Positions 48,101 to 59,376 of a stretch of 64,000 nucleotides of DNA are shown here, piece after piece; within the stretch, counting starts at the first letter, position 1, and each line of letters begins with the position of its first letter. The position numbers were made by a program, and so were the translations under genes. The notes under the pieces are model-generated. The model was not told the DNA's origin. It searched no databases and saw only the letters and a program-made list of their open reading frames with translations. This stretch comes from Limnoperna fortunei (taxonomy: Eukaryota > Mollusca > Bivalvia > Mytilida > Modiolidae): assembly GCA_944474755.1 (NCBI GenBank), contig OX104112.1:59799640-59863639 (forward strand), written 5' to 3'.

Positions 48101-50712
48101 AACAAAACACAGACTTAAATATGACAATATATTACAATGTAAAAGATATAAGGCTTTGATATAGTTCGCAATCGAAATTTCTCAACCAGACAAGGTGAGG
48201 TAAATATACATTTTTGAGGGTTCAGAAATACAGACAGTGGCCGTATATCAAAGTCTGTAACTGTTTTATTACAAGGAAAAAACCAACGAATCTTCGTCAA
48301 TCGTAGCTAATTAGTAGCAGAAGCATCCATTGTTGTTTACAGACCCGAATTATCTTAAAAAAACTAAATCTAAATGTTTTAATCCTAATTGTTATGACAC
48401 TGTTGTCGTCAGTAACCATGGTTTGAGCTAGGATTTTAAAACTAATAGACCAATTTTATGATCTAATGTTTGTAGATTTATTTATTTTTATGTATAATTT
48501 GTACAATATTTAAAACAAACAGATGGAATTGATGAATGAAGGTAATAAGAAAATAACGGGAAAACTGTAAAAAACGACCGCCTACACATCCAAGTCCGAA
48601 AACCCGGCAAACTCCAGAACCAACAACCAAATATGTAACTACAGCAATTGTCCTCACTTGGTCCAGGAATATCTAAAGAAATGGTGGGTTTGACCAGGTT
48701 TTATGGCATGTCAAACCGCCGCTTTCATTACTGTAATAATGGTTTTAATTATCCATGGTGTAAAGCAATGTAATAATAAAGTGTAATCCATACTTCAGCT
48801 TCTTCTGGAAAATTACCCACCTTAGAATAAAGCAAATAAACTTGTGGTTTGAATAAGCATAGTTTTCTTTACTGTGACAAAATAACATCTCTACCTATTG
48901 TTTTAATAATGGATATGTACCATAGAACAACCTAAACTTCAAAAAGGTAATAAAAGAAGATGAAAATATTAAGGGCCATTTACAGAGAATGGTACAATAA
49001 AGACACAAACATGATAAGTAAAGTACATAAATAAAGCAAATAAGTCTGAAAGAGCCAGACATACTATATACTTTAGATCATAGTTATAACATTGTTTCGT
49101 TATATCTAATAACATATTACATAACATACAAAATATATATGCACTGAAATGATAATCGTTTTCTGATTCATCAGTTTCAAGAAATGGAAAAACAACATTA
49201 TGGACGTAAAAGAACAATCAACTCTTTGACAATAAACTTGTTTCTATTACCGTTATGCCAACCAACCATTTCTCAAGAGTATAAGTTTACCATTAGCTTA
49301 ACCTTACCAACATGACGTCCCTTCTCTTATCGAGGGCTTTACAATTTTAGTAAGTCCCAGAGTAACATATCAATTAAGATGTGTATAGGTCATAAGCTGG
49401 AGAGAATATAGTATCGCCGGTCGACGAAGAAAAAGTTAGATAGTTCATGATAGGAAAACTAAAATGATCCTGTGCGTTTACAGATAAGGCAAGAAGTTGA
49501 ACCATTACAGTCATTGGTATCTTTAGTTTTCAATTTACTATTATACATAAGATAATTTATCATTGCGGAGTGACAGAGCTTTACAATATATTGAAATGTG
49601 AAATTGACGAGGGTGGGAAGTTTTTAATTAAAATCAGAATATTTCAATTATGACTGTTTATGAGGACAACAACATCATCAATCTTCAAAGATCCATGTCT
49701 AGTTAATACTCTGTCTATATGACAAGTATATTGTTGTCCATGCGGATAATAACATCATCTTTATATGCTTTCAGGGCTATATATATTGTTTGAAAACAAT
49801 TGGGTATTGATTGTTCACAAAACGATTTTACTTTAACATCCACTCCGCATTAAAGAGATTATAGGGATATTATTGAAAATCACAAATCGTTTTTGGCTTC
49901 ATTAGTTCTCCTTCTTTCCAAATTGACGATCCGCTACCTACATTACACTTCTGTACAATCATTGTTATAGCAAGATATGCCACGTGTTTCTAACTCTACA
50001 ACAGTTTTTAACAACTTTAAAGTGGCCTTTAAAAATACATTGATGCCTGTTTCAATAGAAGTAGTATAAGTAAAGAAAAAGAGAGTCAAAACGAGAGTGA
50101 AATGTTTCAGCTGTATCATGGCGTCCAGGCTTCATTTGGGAAGGACGGACAATTACTCGTAGAAACACCCTGGCGTTCTACAGGTCAAACGTTTGTAATG
50201 ATGCAATTTGCAAATGACAACAACATATTTAATGCTTTGTCTGCTGGAACAAATTTATATCGCATGCTGAAGTCATTTTTCCAGTTTATGGTTTGATTTG
50301 TTAACTACCTACGCTTGGTAATCATTTACAGATCTGTTGTTCAAGTATATAACTATTTTGAAAAGCGGCGCATTTTTCTACAGGCTAATAACTACTAGTA
50401 TACAACAACAAAAAAGATATCAATTAAAAATAATTCGTCGGGTCAAACTGCTCAAATATGGTAAATGAAAACGACTACGATTGTGAATACTATAATATGA
50501 AAGATAAAAAAATAACCAAAATAAAACCAGGACGAAAAATTGACCACTTGTTTCTCATGTATTCTTCTCAATACGAATCAAACGGAATGCAAATAAGGAA
50601 ACTAAGAAATAATGAGTTTCATTTCACAAATTGCGTTCAAAACAAAGGCAGTGTTTGGCTTTAGTAAAATAGATTGCACTTACACTACAATTCAAGTAGT
50701 ATAAGTTGAGTT
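45191..50712. other. No gene recognised; dispersed repeat fragments
   Basis: Short frames only; those at 47165-47473 (+) and 50458-50664 (+) have no recognisable family. Fragments near 47870-47960 and 48560-48720 resemble the dispersed repeat at 23.7 kb (ccaacaaccaaatatgtaac, caattgtcc). Confidence 0.5.
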
Positions 50713-50963
50713 TTCGTTTGAATGATGTTTAATGCATTTTCAGCAATTTTTCAGCTATTTCATGGCGTCCAGTTTTTATTGGGGGAGGAAGCCGGAGTAC
50801 CCGGAACCCCCGACCTACGGTAGGAAAACTGGCAACCCTTGTCAATTAAGATTAGAGTCAAGTACACCCTGCCCACAGTGAGACTCGAACCCACAACCTC
50901 AGTGTTGACAGACCGCGTGATCATCAGTAGACGAACTAATTCAACCACTCGGCCACCGAGGCC
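50713..50963 (-). repeat. tRNA-derived SINE, near full length
   Basis: On the - strand: ggcctcggtggccgagtggt (A box), ctgtcaacactgaggttgtg, ggttcgagtctcactgtggg (B box), body and tail. It is one of the least diverged copies in the window. Confidence 0.88.
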
Positions 50964-53624
50964 GCGTATAAGTTGAGAGCTTAATAAAGACAACTGATGA
51001 AATCTGTAGCCAAACGCAAAAGAACGTGAGCAAAATGGTAAAAAGGAGATAACAGATAAGTGTACTTACCTTTTTTTAAAAACATTATTATTTAAAGTTG
51101 TAACATATACATCAAACGTGACATGTTTTTGGTTTTGACTTTATATATAAACAAGAAAGTAGTAATGCGCATGACAAACAAAACTAAAAAAAAAATTACC
51201 AGCGTTCAAAAATTAGTAAAAATCAATAACACAAGAAGTATTTGGTATATAGGTAATACATTCATGTTAAAAAAACGGAAACGTAACAATTGCAGATAAA
51301 GCGCGTAAAAATGATTTGTCTGTCTGATAAAAAACAAGTAAACATAACGTTTCGAATACGCCAACAGGGGAAGAGAGGATAATTGTAATCTCTAAGGAAA
51401 ATGACGATGTAATTTATAATGGATAACATATGTAGCCTTGTAATAAGCAAGTTTTTCTTTGTAATATACCAAAGCGATGCAATGCCAACATGAAACGTAG
51501 GTAACCATCGTTCTCAGCAATTGTAAGATGAGTTGTACCCTGATAATAGAAAAAATGTTTTTTTTCTGTACCCCGTTCTCTTTATTGAGGCATCATAACT
51601 TCTTTTTAATGAAAGCCTTTGCACAGGAAAATAATTTTTATGCTATTATCTTTCGCACTCTATGTTGGATTTTGTTTCGATTTTTCTGTGAGACGATTCT
51701 TTATGCTGAAACCGCTGGCACACTGTTCGTAAAGTGTAATGTTCAGATGGTCGTTAACATAAATTAAACAAACATAACTAGTGCCACGTTTTTTATGTCG
51801 AAGAGCATTTGAAACAAGCTCATTATGTTTGTAGGGATGTGATTATTAATACTCATTATATTCTTATCATCATCTTATATAAAATTACTGTTCTTGGACA
51901 GAGGTGAATCACAGGAATTTGACCCCATATCATTTGGGGCGAAATACAGCCAGAAAACGGAAATAAGTATTGTCGCAAACGAAGTGAGCACAGGAGTCTA
52001 ACGCAAAAGTAAACAATTCCTACCCACCTACCTTTGTTGTTGAGTTTGCTTTTGGAAACTTGATTGTAGGTATTCTACGTACTCTCGGACATTTATTCTT
52101 TAAGATTATGACATCGATTCCTTAAATAGATCCATATTTTTGAAACCGCGAACGTTTTCTTGCACTGAAACGCTTTCTTTACTTTGGGGATTCGGCTATT
52201 AACAGTCAGTTCATTCAGTTACCTATATTGTCTCCTGGTACCTAAAACCTTACTAACACAGAGAAAAACTTTGTGAACTGGACCCAGGGCAGCTATAATC
52301 TGACGTCAACAATGCCAAATGGTTTAAATGCAGGTTTATTATTATTCTACTATTTTAATGAATTTTATACAGTATAATTATTTCCATGAGGCTTATAAAC
52401 CAAGAAAATACAAGGCTCTATCGATTATGTTCTATTTCGTGCCTGGCCTTTTTTGATTTTATGTCAAGTCCTGTAGTTGTTCGTGCATTTTTAATGACAT
52501 AATGTTATATTTTTATTGTTCGAACGACTACACAAATATAAACACATATGGTGTCTCTACATATTGAGTATTGTAATTGTCAATAAATCACCTTCGAGTG
52601 TGTTGAAGATAAAGAACAGCAGGTCCGAGTAGATCAGTAGTAATAAGGTCTGAAATAAGTTCAAACATTCATACATATTCATACCAACATTATTAAAATT
52701 TGAAAATATATAGCAAATCAAAGTATATAATAGAAAACATTTCATACAATATGCGAAACACACACACTTAAAAGATATATCAAAGATATATTAAAACGAC
52801 TATTAATTTCGTTTAAGAGCTATATTATTTCTTGTTTAACATATGTAATATAAACAGGATATAAAATGTTGCAAATCACTTAGTACTGTTGTGTAATAAC
52901 GGCTCGATATCTTCTGGTTTACGTCAAAGCATATTTTACAACCAGCGTCTATACGTTTGATTACTTCACAAATTTTAAAATCACACTTTTTGCTATAAAT
53001 TTATGCTAATTGCTAATTGCTTTTTTGTCATTTTCTGTTTTTTTTGGTTTTGTTAGTTAGTTTGTATTTGTTTGTCTTTTATTAATCACAAGAAAACAAA
53101 TGAACATTAAATACAGAATCATCGGGTTTATGTCACTGTATTTTTAAAAATCAAATTGGTTAAAAGGATCCTTTAACTATAAATTATTTACGTGTCAAGC
53201 TAAAATATTTTATCTGATAGGATGTAATAAAGTCAAAAATACAGTCTAATGGAGTACGTTGTGCTAATAACTGCTAAAAACATTAAAATAGAAGCATTCT
53301 TCAATTAATTACGTAAATAAGACATTTTGAGTACTTACATAACCAATCCTATCGAGACAATTTTGCAATAACTTTCAATTATGCATACATAAAAGTATTG
53401 GGATTTTTGTAATTTAATATAAAATAAAGTTTGAAACTCTTCTAAGGCGATTAAAACACTAAATCTGTCAGTGATAAAAAGAGACCATTCTTTTTCTAAT
53501 TACTTCTGCAAAATTTCCTCTACAATTCTTTAAATGGCAATTATAAATAGAGAAGGAAAAGCACGTTATGAGCTATTGTAAACAATGTTTATTCCATGTA
53601 TTAGACAATGCTTAGCAATTATGC
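50964..53624. other. No gene recognised
   Basis: AT-rich sequence. About 51970-52130 holds a copy of the dispersed repeat also seen at 7.7 kb (cgcaaacgaagtgagc, aggagtctaacg). Confidence 0.5.
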
Positions 53625-53910
53625 AAAATTGATTAATTGATTAATTAACTGTTTGTTTTACGTGCAGCGAGCAACATTTCACCTGTATTTTCAAACAACA
53701 GACAAAGGCAAAAAATACACCAACGCGAACAAAATTTGACTGACACTGTAAAATATGAGTATATGAGTAACACATTCTAAACACGTTATCTACCCTGGTC
53801 GCCTGACAGGCTTTCCATAGCATGACCTGACACCCACAACCCTCAACGAGAGGGCATTTCTTATCAGTCTCCTAGAGTCGCACCGGGTAGCTCTATAGGT
53901 CGGACACGGA
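53625..53910 (-). repeat. Dispersed composite repeat (inverse copy of the 24.9-kb element)
   Basis: It starts with (gatt)n and gttttacgtgcagcgagcaa and later has gtcgcctgacaggctttcc and caacgagagggcattt, the reverse complement of parts of the 24.9-25.3-kb repeat. Confidence 0.55.
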
Positions 53911-55283
53911 CCACAGTATGTGAAACTGAAGCTAAAAAAAACGATTGTCATAGCATGTTAAATAAATTGACTTTCTTTGATCAGTTATGTTTTAAAACAA
54001 ATCAACTGCTTGGTACAATGTTTCTTTTGATTTGTAATGTCATCTCTGGTCTTTCGTTGACGTTTTTCCTTTGAATATACCGGTAGTCATTTGTTTAATT
54101 TAAAATGGCAAAAGGTCTAAAATCTATTCTGGTTCTAGATTTTACAGTCATTAGCGTGTTATGATAACTTTCAAGCTATATTAACGTATCATATAAAAGA
54201 ATACACATATTATATAAAGTATTCGTAAATTATAGGTTGATTCATAGTGATTTTTTTAATCCATATTTATGTAATAATACAACAAAAGATAAAAATCAAT
54301 AAACATTTTAAAAAATATGTACAACACAAAACAAAGTTTGTTTCTGTATCTAGTTTGTTATTCTTTATTTCCTTATTTAGATGTTATGGAACTAGTCGCT
54401 GTAAAATAGGTAACTGTAAAGCGTACGACTTTCGTCGCGTAGTTTCTTTATTTAGCGACTCGTGCTTATTTATGTCACTTTTTAAGTGTTGCACAGACGA
54501 TTTACAATTCACGTGTTCTGTGTTATTTCTATTTTTAAGCCAATTATATTTAATCGAGTACGAGTTTTTCGTTTAACAGGCTTTTCCTTTCAATAAAACA
54601 ATGTCTTTTGTTTGTTTTGTAGAAGACTTACAACTTTTGTCGAGTTGTCTAAAACAAACTGTTTAATCTTTAAACTGTAGTTTGGAGCAGCCATATTCAC
54701 TACTGATTTAGTCTTTGATCAGTCAGGAAATCAGTTACTTGGTAGCAATGATAAAATACCCATTCTAGACCACATTTTAACATTTGATGTGGTTTAAAAC
54801 TTGTTTTTCTTGAATTTCATAGCGTCATGAAAGATTTGTTCAAATGATTTTTTAAATGTGTATTTAACTTATGACGAAGATGTTACAGCCGTAGTAAACA
54901 AAATGTTTATTCAATCAACACTTTTAATAATGTTTATGACAACCAATATCCTAAAGGTTAAAGTTTAAAAGAAAAGCAGAGAAACAAAGACATTGTCAAT
55001 TATTAAAAATGGAAAGAGAACATTTAGAATATCTAGGACAAAAACAGAAAAAAAGATGCGCAAAACAACAACTCAACACAAAACAAAACGTGAAATCAAA
55101 TTCTATTTAATCGTACGTAGTTTTTGCTTTACATTGCTTCCGTTGTGATAGTGTTACTAAAGTTAATTGAGTAGTATAAAAAGAGTCAATAACGGAATAA
55201 AAATACAATAGTGCATAAATCCTGCCTCGCACACACAGTCAGTATTGATTCAGAATGGCATAGAACGTCTGTTTCAGCTGTTT

Positions 55284-55375
55284 TCATATCTCTCTGAATG
55301 CAGATACTGGTGGAATATCGAGAAAGTTGAATGGGAAGTTGACAATACGAAAGTTGTCATCTCGTTGTTGTAACA
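55284..55375 (-). pseudogene. Reverse transcriptase C-terminal fragment
   Basis: The - strand frame reads RDDNFRIVNFPFNFLDIPPV, clearly related to the RDDVNFPRVNFPF block at 43.2 kb. Short remnant. Confidence 0.45.
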
Positions 55376-56404
55376 TTTGAATACCCCATTCGTCCTCAAG
55401 TACATTACCCTGTAACGTTTTCCTTTTAAACACATTGATATAATTGCTGAAAAGAATGAACATAAACACGCGTTTATCCCTAAATTGTGTTTGGGTATTA
55501 ACTACTAAATTGTTGCTTAAGCTAAAAATTGTTGTAGTTTACAGTTAAAATGTATGCGGACCATTTAAAATTGTTGCACCTGAAATATTTTATTTAATAG
55601 CCTTATTATCCTTAATGACATCTTTAGTACATCACAATGTGATACAGATCAACAACTCGTGTGGCTCCTGATCTTATAAGTTGATATTTTAAACAACGCT
55701 TGACGAGAGTGATACATGTAAATAGTGAGAGGGCGGTCCGTCTGTTACACTTGGTAAGTCATGAAATCAGTTACTTGGCAGCGATGTTAAATATGGGGTA
55801 TATATCTGTTTTTCTGCACTCCTTCTTCACCCCTCCATATCTTAGAAAATATCTTACAGAATCTTTTTGATATAGTGCTATTTGCACCTGATATTTCACA
55901 ATTCGATACAATTGGTATTTTAGGTTTTCCATAGCAAAAAATAGACTTAGACTGCAATTGTTTGACATATGGGGTACCCATTTTGTCTGAGCAAGTCAAC
56001 CTACACCATTCAGTAAAATTTAATGACACAATACATAAAATTAAGATAAAAATAAATTTAAATTGATGACTTATTTTACTTAATATTTGTCATTAGTGTC
56101 ATTATGCGTCTACTAATTGGTTTTCAATTATTGAGCACATCTCACCGTGTCTTCTATTTACCTTTTCATCGAGACACACTTCTCATATCGTTCATGTCTT
56201 GCTTGATTAGTCTAAAATACACAAGCTTTTTTCTTGATTTTACACAATATTATTCTACCCTGCTCCATAAAACCTCATAGTGATCAAGTTCAAGTGTAGT
56301 AATTGTTTTATTACATAATTTATTGAGTCATGAAATGGAATATACACGATTTTTTATTCCCGAAAGTGACTGTCTTTCATAATGGTTATTTCTTTAAAAT
56401 CGAT

Positions 56405-56748
56405 AAAATATCGACATACTAGTAATCCATGACGAAATGTTTGCAGTGATTATTTCTTGTATAATGTCCCATCCTCAGTCCTTGCTTCTGCATAAAATGT
56501 ACATAGATTTGAGTACAATTCCCGAGGGTCTGCATTTGCAAACTAACTGACATCTTCTTTTCACGTAAATATTTCGTAAAATAACTCATCGCTTGATCTT
56601 TCGATTTCCGAGTGTTTACAGCATCTCTTTTCTTTATGATTTCATTAATTTCAAAGTTAGTAATATCTGCAAATCTTCGCTTATTAGCACCAGAACTATC
56701 CGTAATACGTTCACTCGATGACGTTACCATGTTAACAAACAACAACAT
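56405..56748 (-). pseudogene. Broken exon of a Crypton/KCTD1-like protein
   Basis: ATG at 56748. The frame gives RRFADITNFEINEIIKKRD, NTRKSKDQAMSYFTKYL and REKKMS, which resembles the N-terminal helical domain of Crypton-type tyrosine recombinases and of host proteins derived from them (such as KCTD1). Near 56531-56545 the resemblance moves to another frame (NLCTFYAEARTEDGTLYKK), which then meets an in-frame TAA at 56452-56450 before SLQTFRHG. One frameshift plus one nonsense codon indicate a pseudogene or an element relic. The family call is moderate. Confidence 0.5.
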
Positions 56749-57359
56749 AATCCGAACATCAGTCAGAACGACAATTTTGATTGGTTAAGGGGATTAAAGA
56801 AGGACGATTTGATTGGCTATCGTATTTTCGATGGGGGAAATAGCACGTGCTTGGTATTTTCATTCATAAATTTCTCACGAGAGTGCAATATGGTTTTTTA
56901 TTGAGTAGAATGAGTGTTTTGCAAACCAATATGATAGGAAATGGAAAGTCACGTGTATTGGTTTAGGCCAATAGGAAAAAGGCAAACGTATATATTATGT
57001 AATAATGTGCAATAAATTAAGGGAATACCAAAATACCGAACACCAAGAAAACTGTCAAAAAGAAACAATCCACAAGTTTACCGAGTACTGTTTACTGAAT
57101 TCCAAAAATCGAAATCATATTTTCATACGAGGTAGAATTTTATCAACAAAGAATTTGTATCTATAATAAAACGTATTAAAGACTTAAAAGATAAGATAAA
57201 TAAAATGAAATTATCTTGAAATAAAGCAGTTTTATTAGATGACTGTTCACCGGAACATTTTGTCTACGTTTATTTAGGCTTGAGATTTCCACAGGCCATG
57301 CAGGTACTCTCGTTCTCGATCAACCACTTCATATTTTTAATAGACTACAGTACTTGCAC

Positions 57360-57600
57360 CCGTAAACGCAACACTTTGACTGATTGATAACTGATTGCTG
57401 ACGGATTTTGGAACGCTGACGGATCGCTGACTGATTAATGATGACGACACCCGTCCAAAATTATGAATCCGTCATTACCTTGGTAACCGTCAGCGATCAG
57501 TGCGATCAGTCCAATCAGTGCGATCCAGAATCCGTCATTTAATTATATGCATAAATCGGTTAGTTTATTGACGGATTCGTATAAATTAATAATTTAAAGA
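57360..57600. repeat. Cluster of short ctgacggat/atccgtca direct and inverted repeats
   Basis: tgctgacggatt, cgctgacggatcgctgactg on one side and aatccgtcat, accgtcagcgatcagtgcga, aatccgtcat on the other form several overlapping inverted pairs over about 200 bp. No gene is recognised. Confidence 0.5.
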
Positions 57601-58276
57601 TAAAACGGATTCTGCGTCATTTGTATATAATATATACATTTATTATACCTTTTTTTATAATAAAATAAAAACATGCGTTTAAAAGAATTGTTAATACAAT
57701 GTCTCGTTCTAAATGAATAAATAAACATATTTAAAGAAATTTTTGTTCTTTATATTATATAATTAAGCACATTTCTTTAAAGAAGGACATATCTGGGAAC
57801 CGAGTCCTGTAAACCTTCAAAAAACTTCTATTTAAGGCACATCAGGAACGAAGAGGTAAATGTTTTTTTTCGTAATCCATTATTGATTCTCTTTTTTTAT
57901 TCCCGCGACTCGTGATTTTTTGCGACCTGTTACATGTATATTTTTTGTCATATATTAAGTCGACCCGACTCCCCCAATTAGTAACAGATTTATTTCACAT
58001 TTAGGAAAGAACGTGACCTCTTTTTGACATCATTATTAGTTACTTAAATGTATGCCTGCGTGTTTTTATTTTGTCTACAACATTTTAAATGCAATTATAA
58101 AACTGTTGTGTATAACAATTGTTCAACTGTTAAACAATCATTGTCAATCAAAACGCATTGTTTACTAACAAACGTTGTATTGTAAAATATACAGCAATTC
58201 TTGTGGCAAGTTTTATTGGACAGGCAATAAAATTTGTTTAAAAAGTATACATACAATTACGCTGGATTGTTCCATT

Positions 58277-58428
58277 TGTTTCATGGCGTCCATTTTTTAT
58301 TGGGGGTGGGGTGGGAGAAAGCCAGAGTACAGGTAAAAAACCGACAGTCTTTTGTCAATTAAAGTGGAGTCGGGGGCACCCTATCTGCAGTCGTTCGAAA
58401 ATCCGCAACCTGTTGACAGGCATGTGAC
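58277..58428 (-). repeat. SINE interrupted by the LTR element
   Basis: It contains ttcatggcgtcc, ttttttattgggggtggggt and ccgcaacctgttgacagg, then breaks off at 58428 exactly where the retrotransposon LTR begins. The missing tRNA head should lie beyond the other end of the element, outside the window. Confidence 0.7.
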
Positions 58429-58740
58429 TGTTGTGATTGCCGGGTATTAGGTCGGCAGCCGACACGGGGGCAATTGTAAATCACAGATACTCACTATTTA
58501 TCAGTTACCAGCTCTCAGCTGAACTGTGCGTCTTCTCTCGTCTGCTTCTCACTCCCGCCAGATTACAACTGCGGATCATCCATCACCTACTGGTTACTTC
58601 CTATGTAGAGCTAACTACGGCAGTGTCTTATTCCGGGATCCATTCTATTACGGTATAACCGAGTACCAACTAATGTACATATCTATATGTACAGCACACG
58701 TACATGAATAATCACTACCGTGGTGTCACCGCACACCACA
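58429..58740 (-). repeat. 3' long terminal repeat (312 bp)
   Basis: Bounded by TG at 58429 and CA at 58740, with the polypurine tract (- strand) immediately outside at 58741 and a broken SINE on the other side. The short open frames inside are not genes. The borders are inferred from the TG/CA ends because the partner LTR is outside the window; TGTGATTGCC at 58432 is an alternative end. Confidence 0.65.
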
Positions 58741-58750
58741 CTCCCCCCCA
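58741..58750 (-). other. Polypurine tract for plus-strand priming
   Basis: GTGGGGGGGAG on the - strand directly abuts the LTR. A second similar G-run (plus ctccccccc) lies at about 58791-58800. Confidence 0.6.
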
Positions 58751-59067
58751 CTTTGAAAAAAGCGGGTACCCCACTTTCTTAATTTCATATACTCCCCCCC
58801 GTTTGATCCTACCACGGGGTTATAATACCAATTACGTTGCCACCAACGTAAAGTTCATCTATAAACAGTTCTCCGGTTCTCTGATTAACGGAGAAACTTC
58901 TACCTTCAGTACAATGCACCATTACCAAGACAAATTGTTGAATCACCAAATTAACGCTTAATCACATGTTGACTTAAAATACAATTGACATTGTTCCTCT
59001 GAACACGGCTTAATCATAGACATTTCTAACAATAAATTCCTCAGCAGGAGAGTCCAATACAAAAGTT

Positions 59068-59375
59068 AATTCATCCTCCATCTGAATTTAAATTGAACAC
59101 TACATAATCACATCTTGAAATCAATCAGCCTCTGCTTGAATTGAAGTCAAATACCAAAAATAATTCAGCTACTCTCTGAATTAAATAAAACGCCTGTCCA
59201 GCTCCTCTGCTGGAATAAAATACGAAATTTATTCAGCCTCTGCGTGAATAAAAAGTTAAATACTACGATTATTCAGCCCTGCTGAAATAATCAACCTCTA
59301 TCCTGATCAACAGGTTCTCATTTAATTAATATCCATCCTGATCCACAGGTTCTCATCAGTTGCCTCTGCGAACTG
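59068..59375 (-). repeat. Array of about nine short hairpins in the element's 3' UTR
   Basis: Short stems (plus coordinates): AATTCA/TGAATT 59068-59088, TCAA/TTGA 59121-59139, TAATTCAG/CTGAATTA 59161-59183, TCCAGC/GCTGGA 59197-59214, TTTATTCA/TGAATAAA 59228-59252, a bulged stem at 59267-59292, CCTG/CAGG at 59302-59314 and 59337-59349, and CAGTT/AACTG 59357-59375. Starts are spaced about 20-53 nt, mostly 31-40. Two stems of different sequence carry the identical loop gcctctgcg, and others carry related loops (tcagcctctgc, tcctct, tcctccatc). The last hairpin ends 2 nt from the ORF stop. Confidence 0.75.
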
Positions 59376-59376
59376 G

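Noticed and set aside
55771..56029. Two overlapping - strand frames (about 65 and 80 codons)
   Set aside because: Some protein-like texture, but I cannot assign a family or splice sites; left unannotated.
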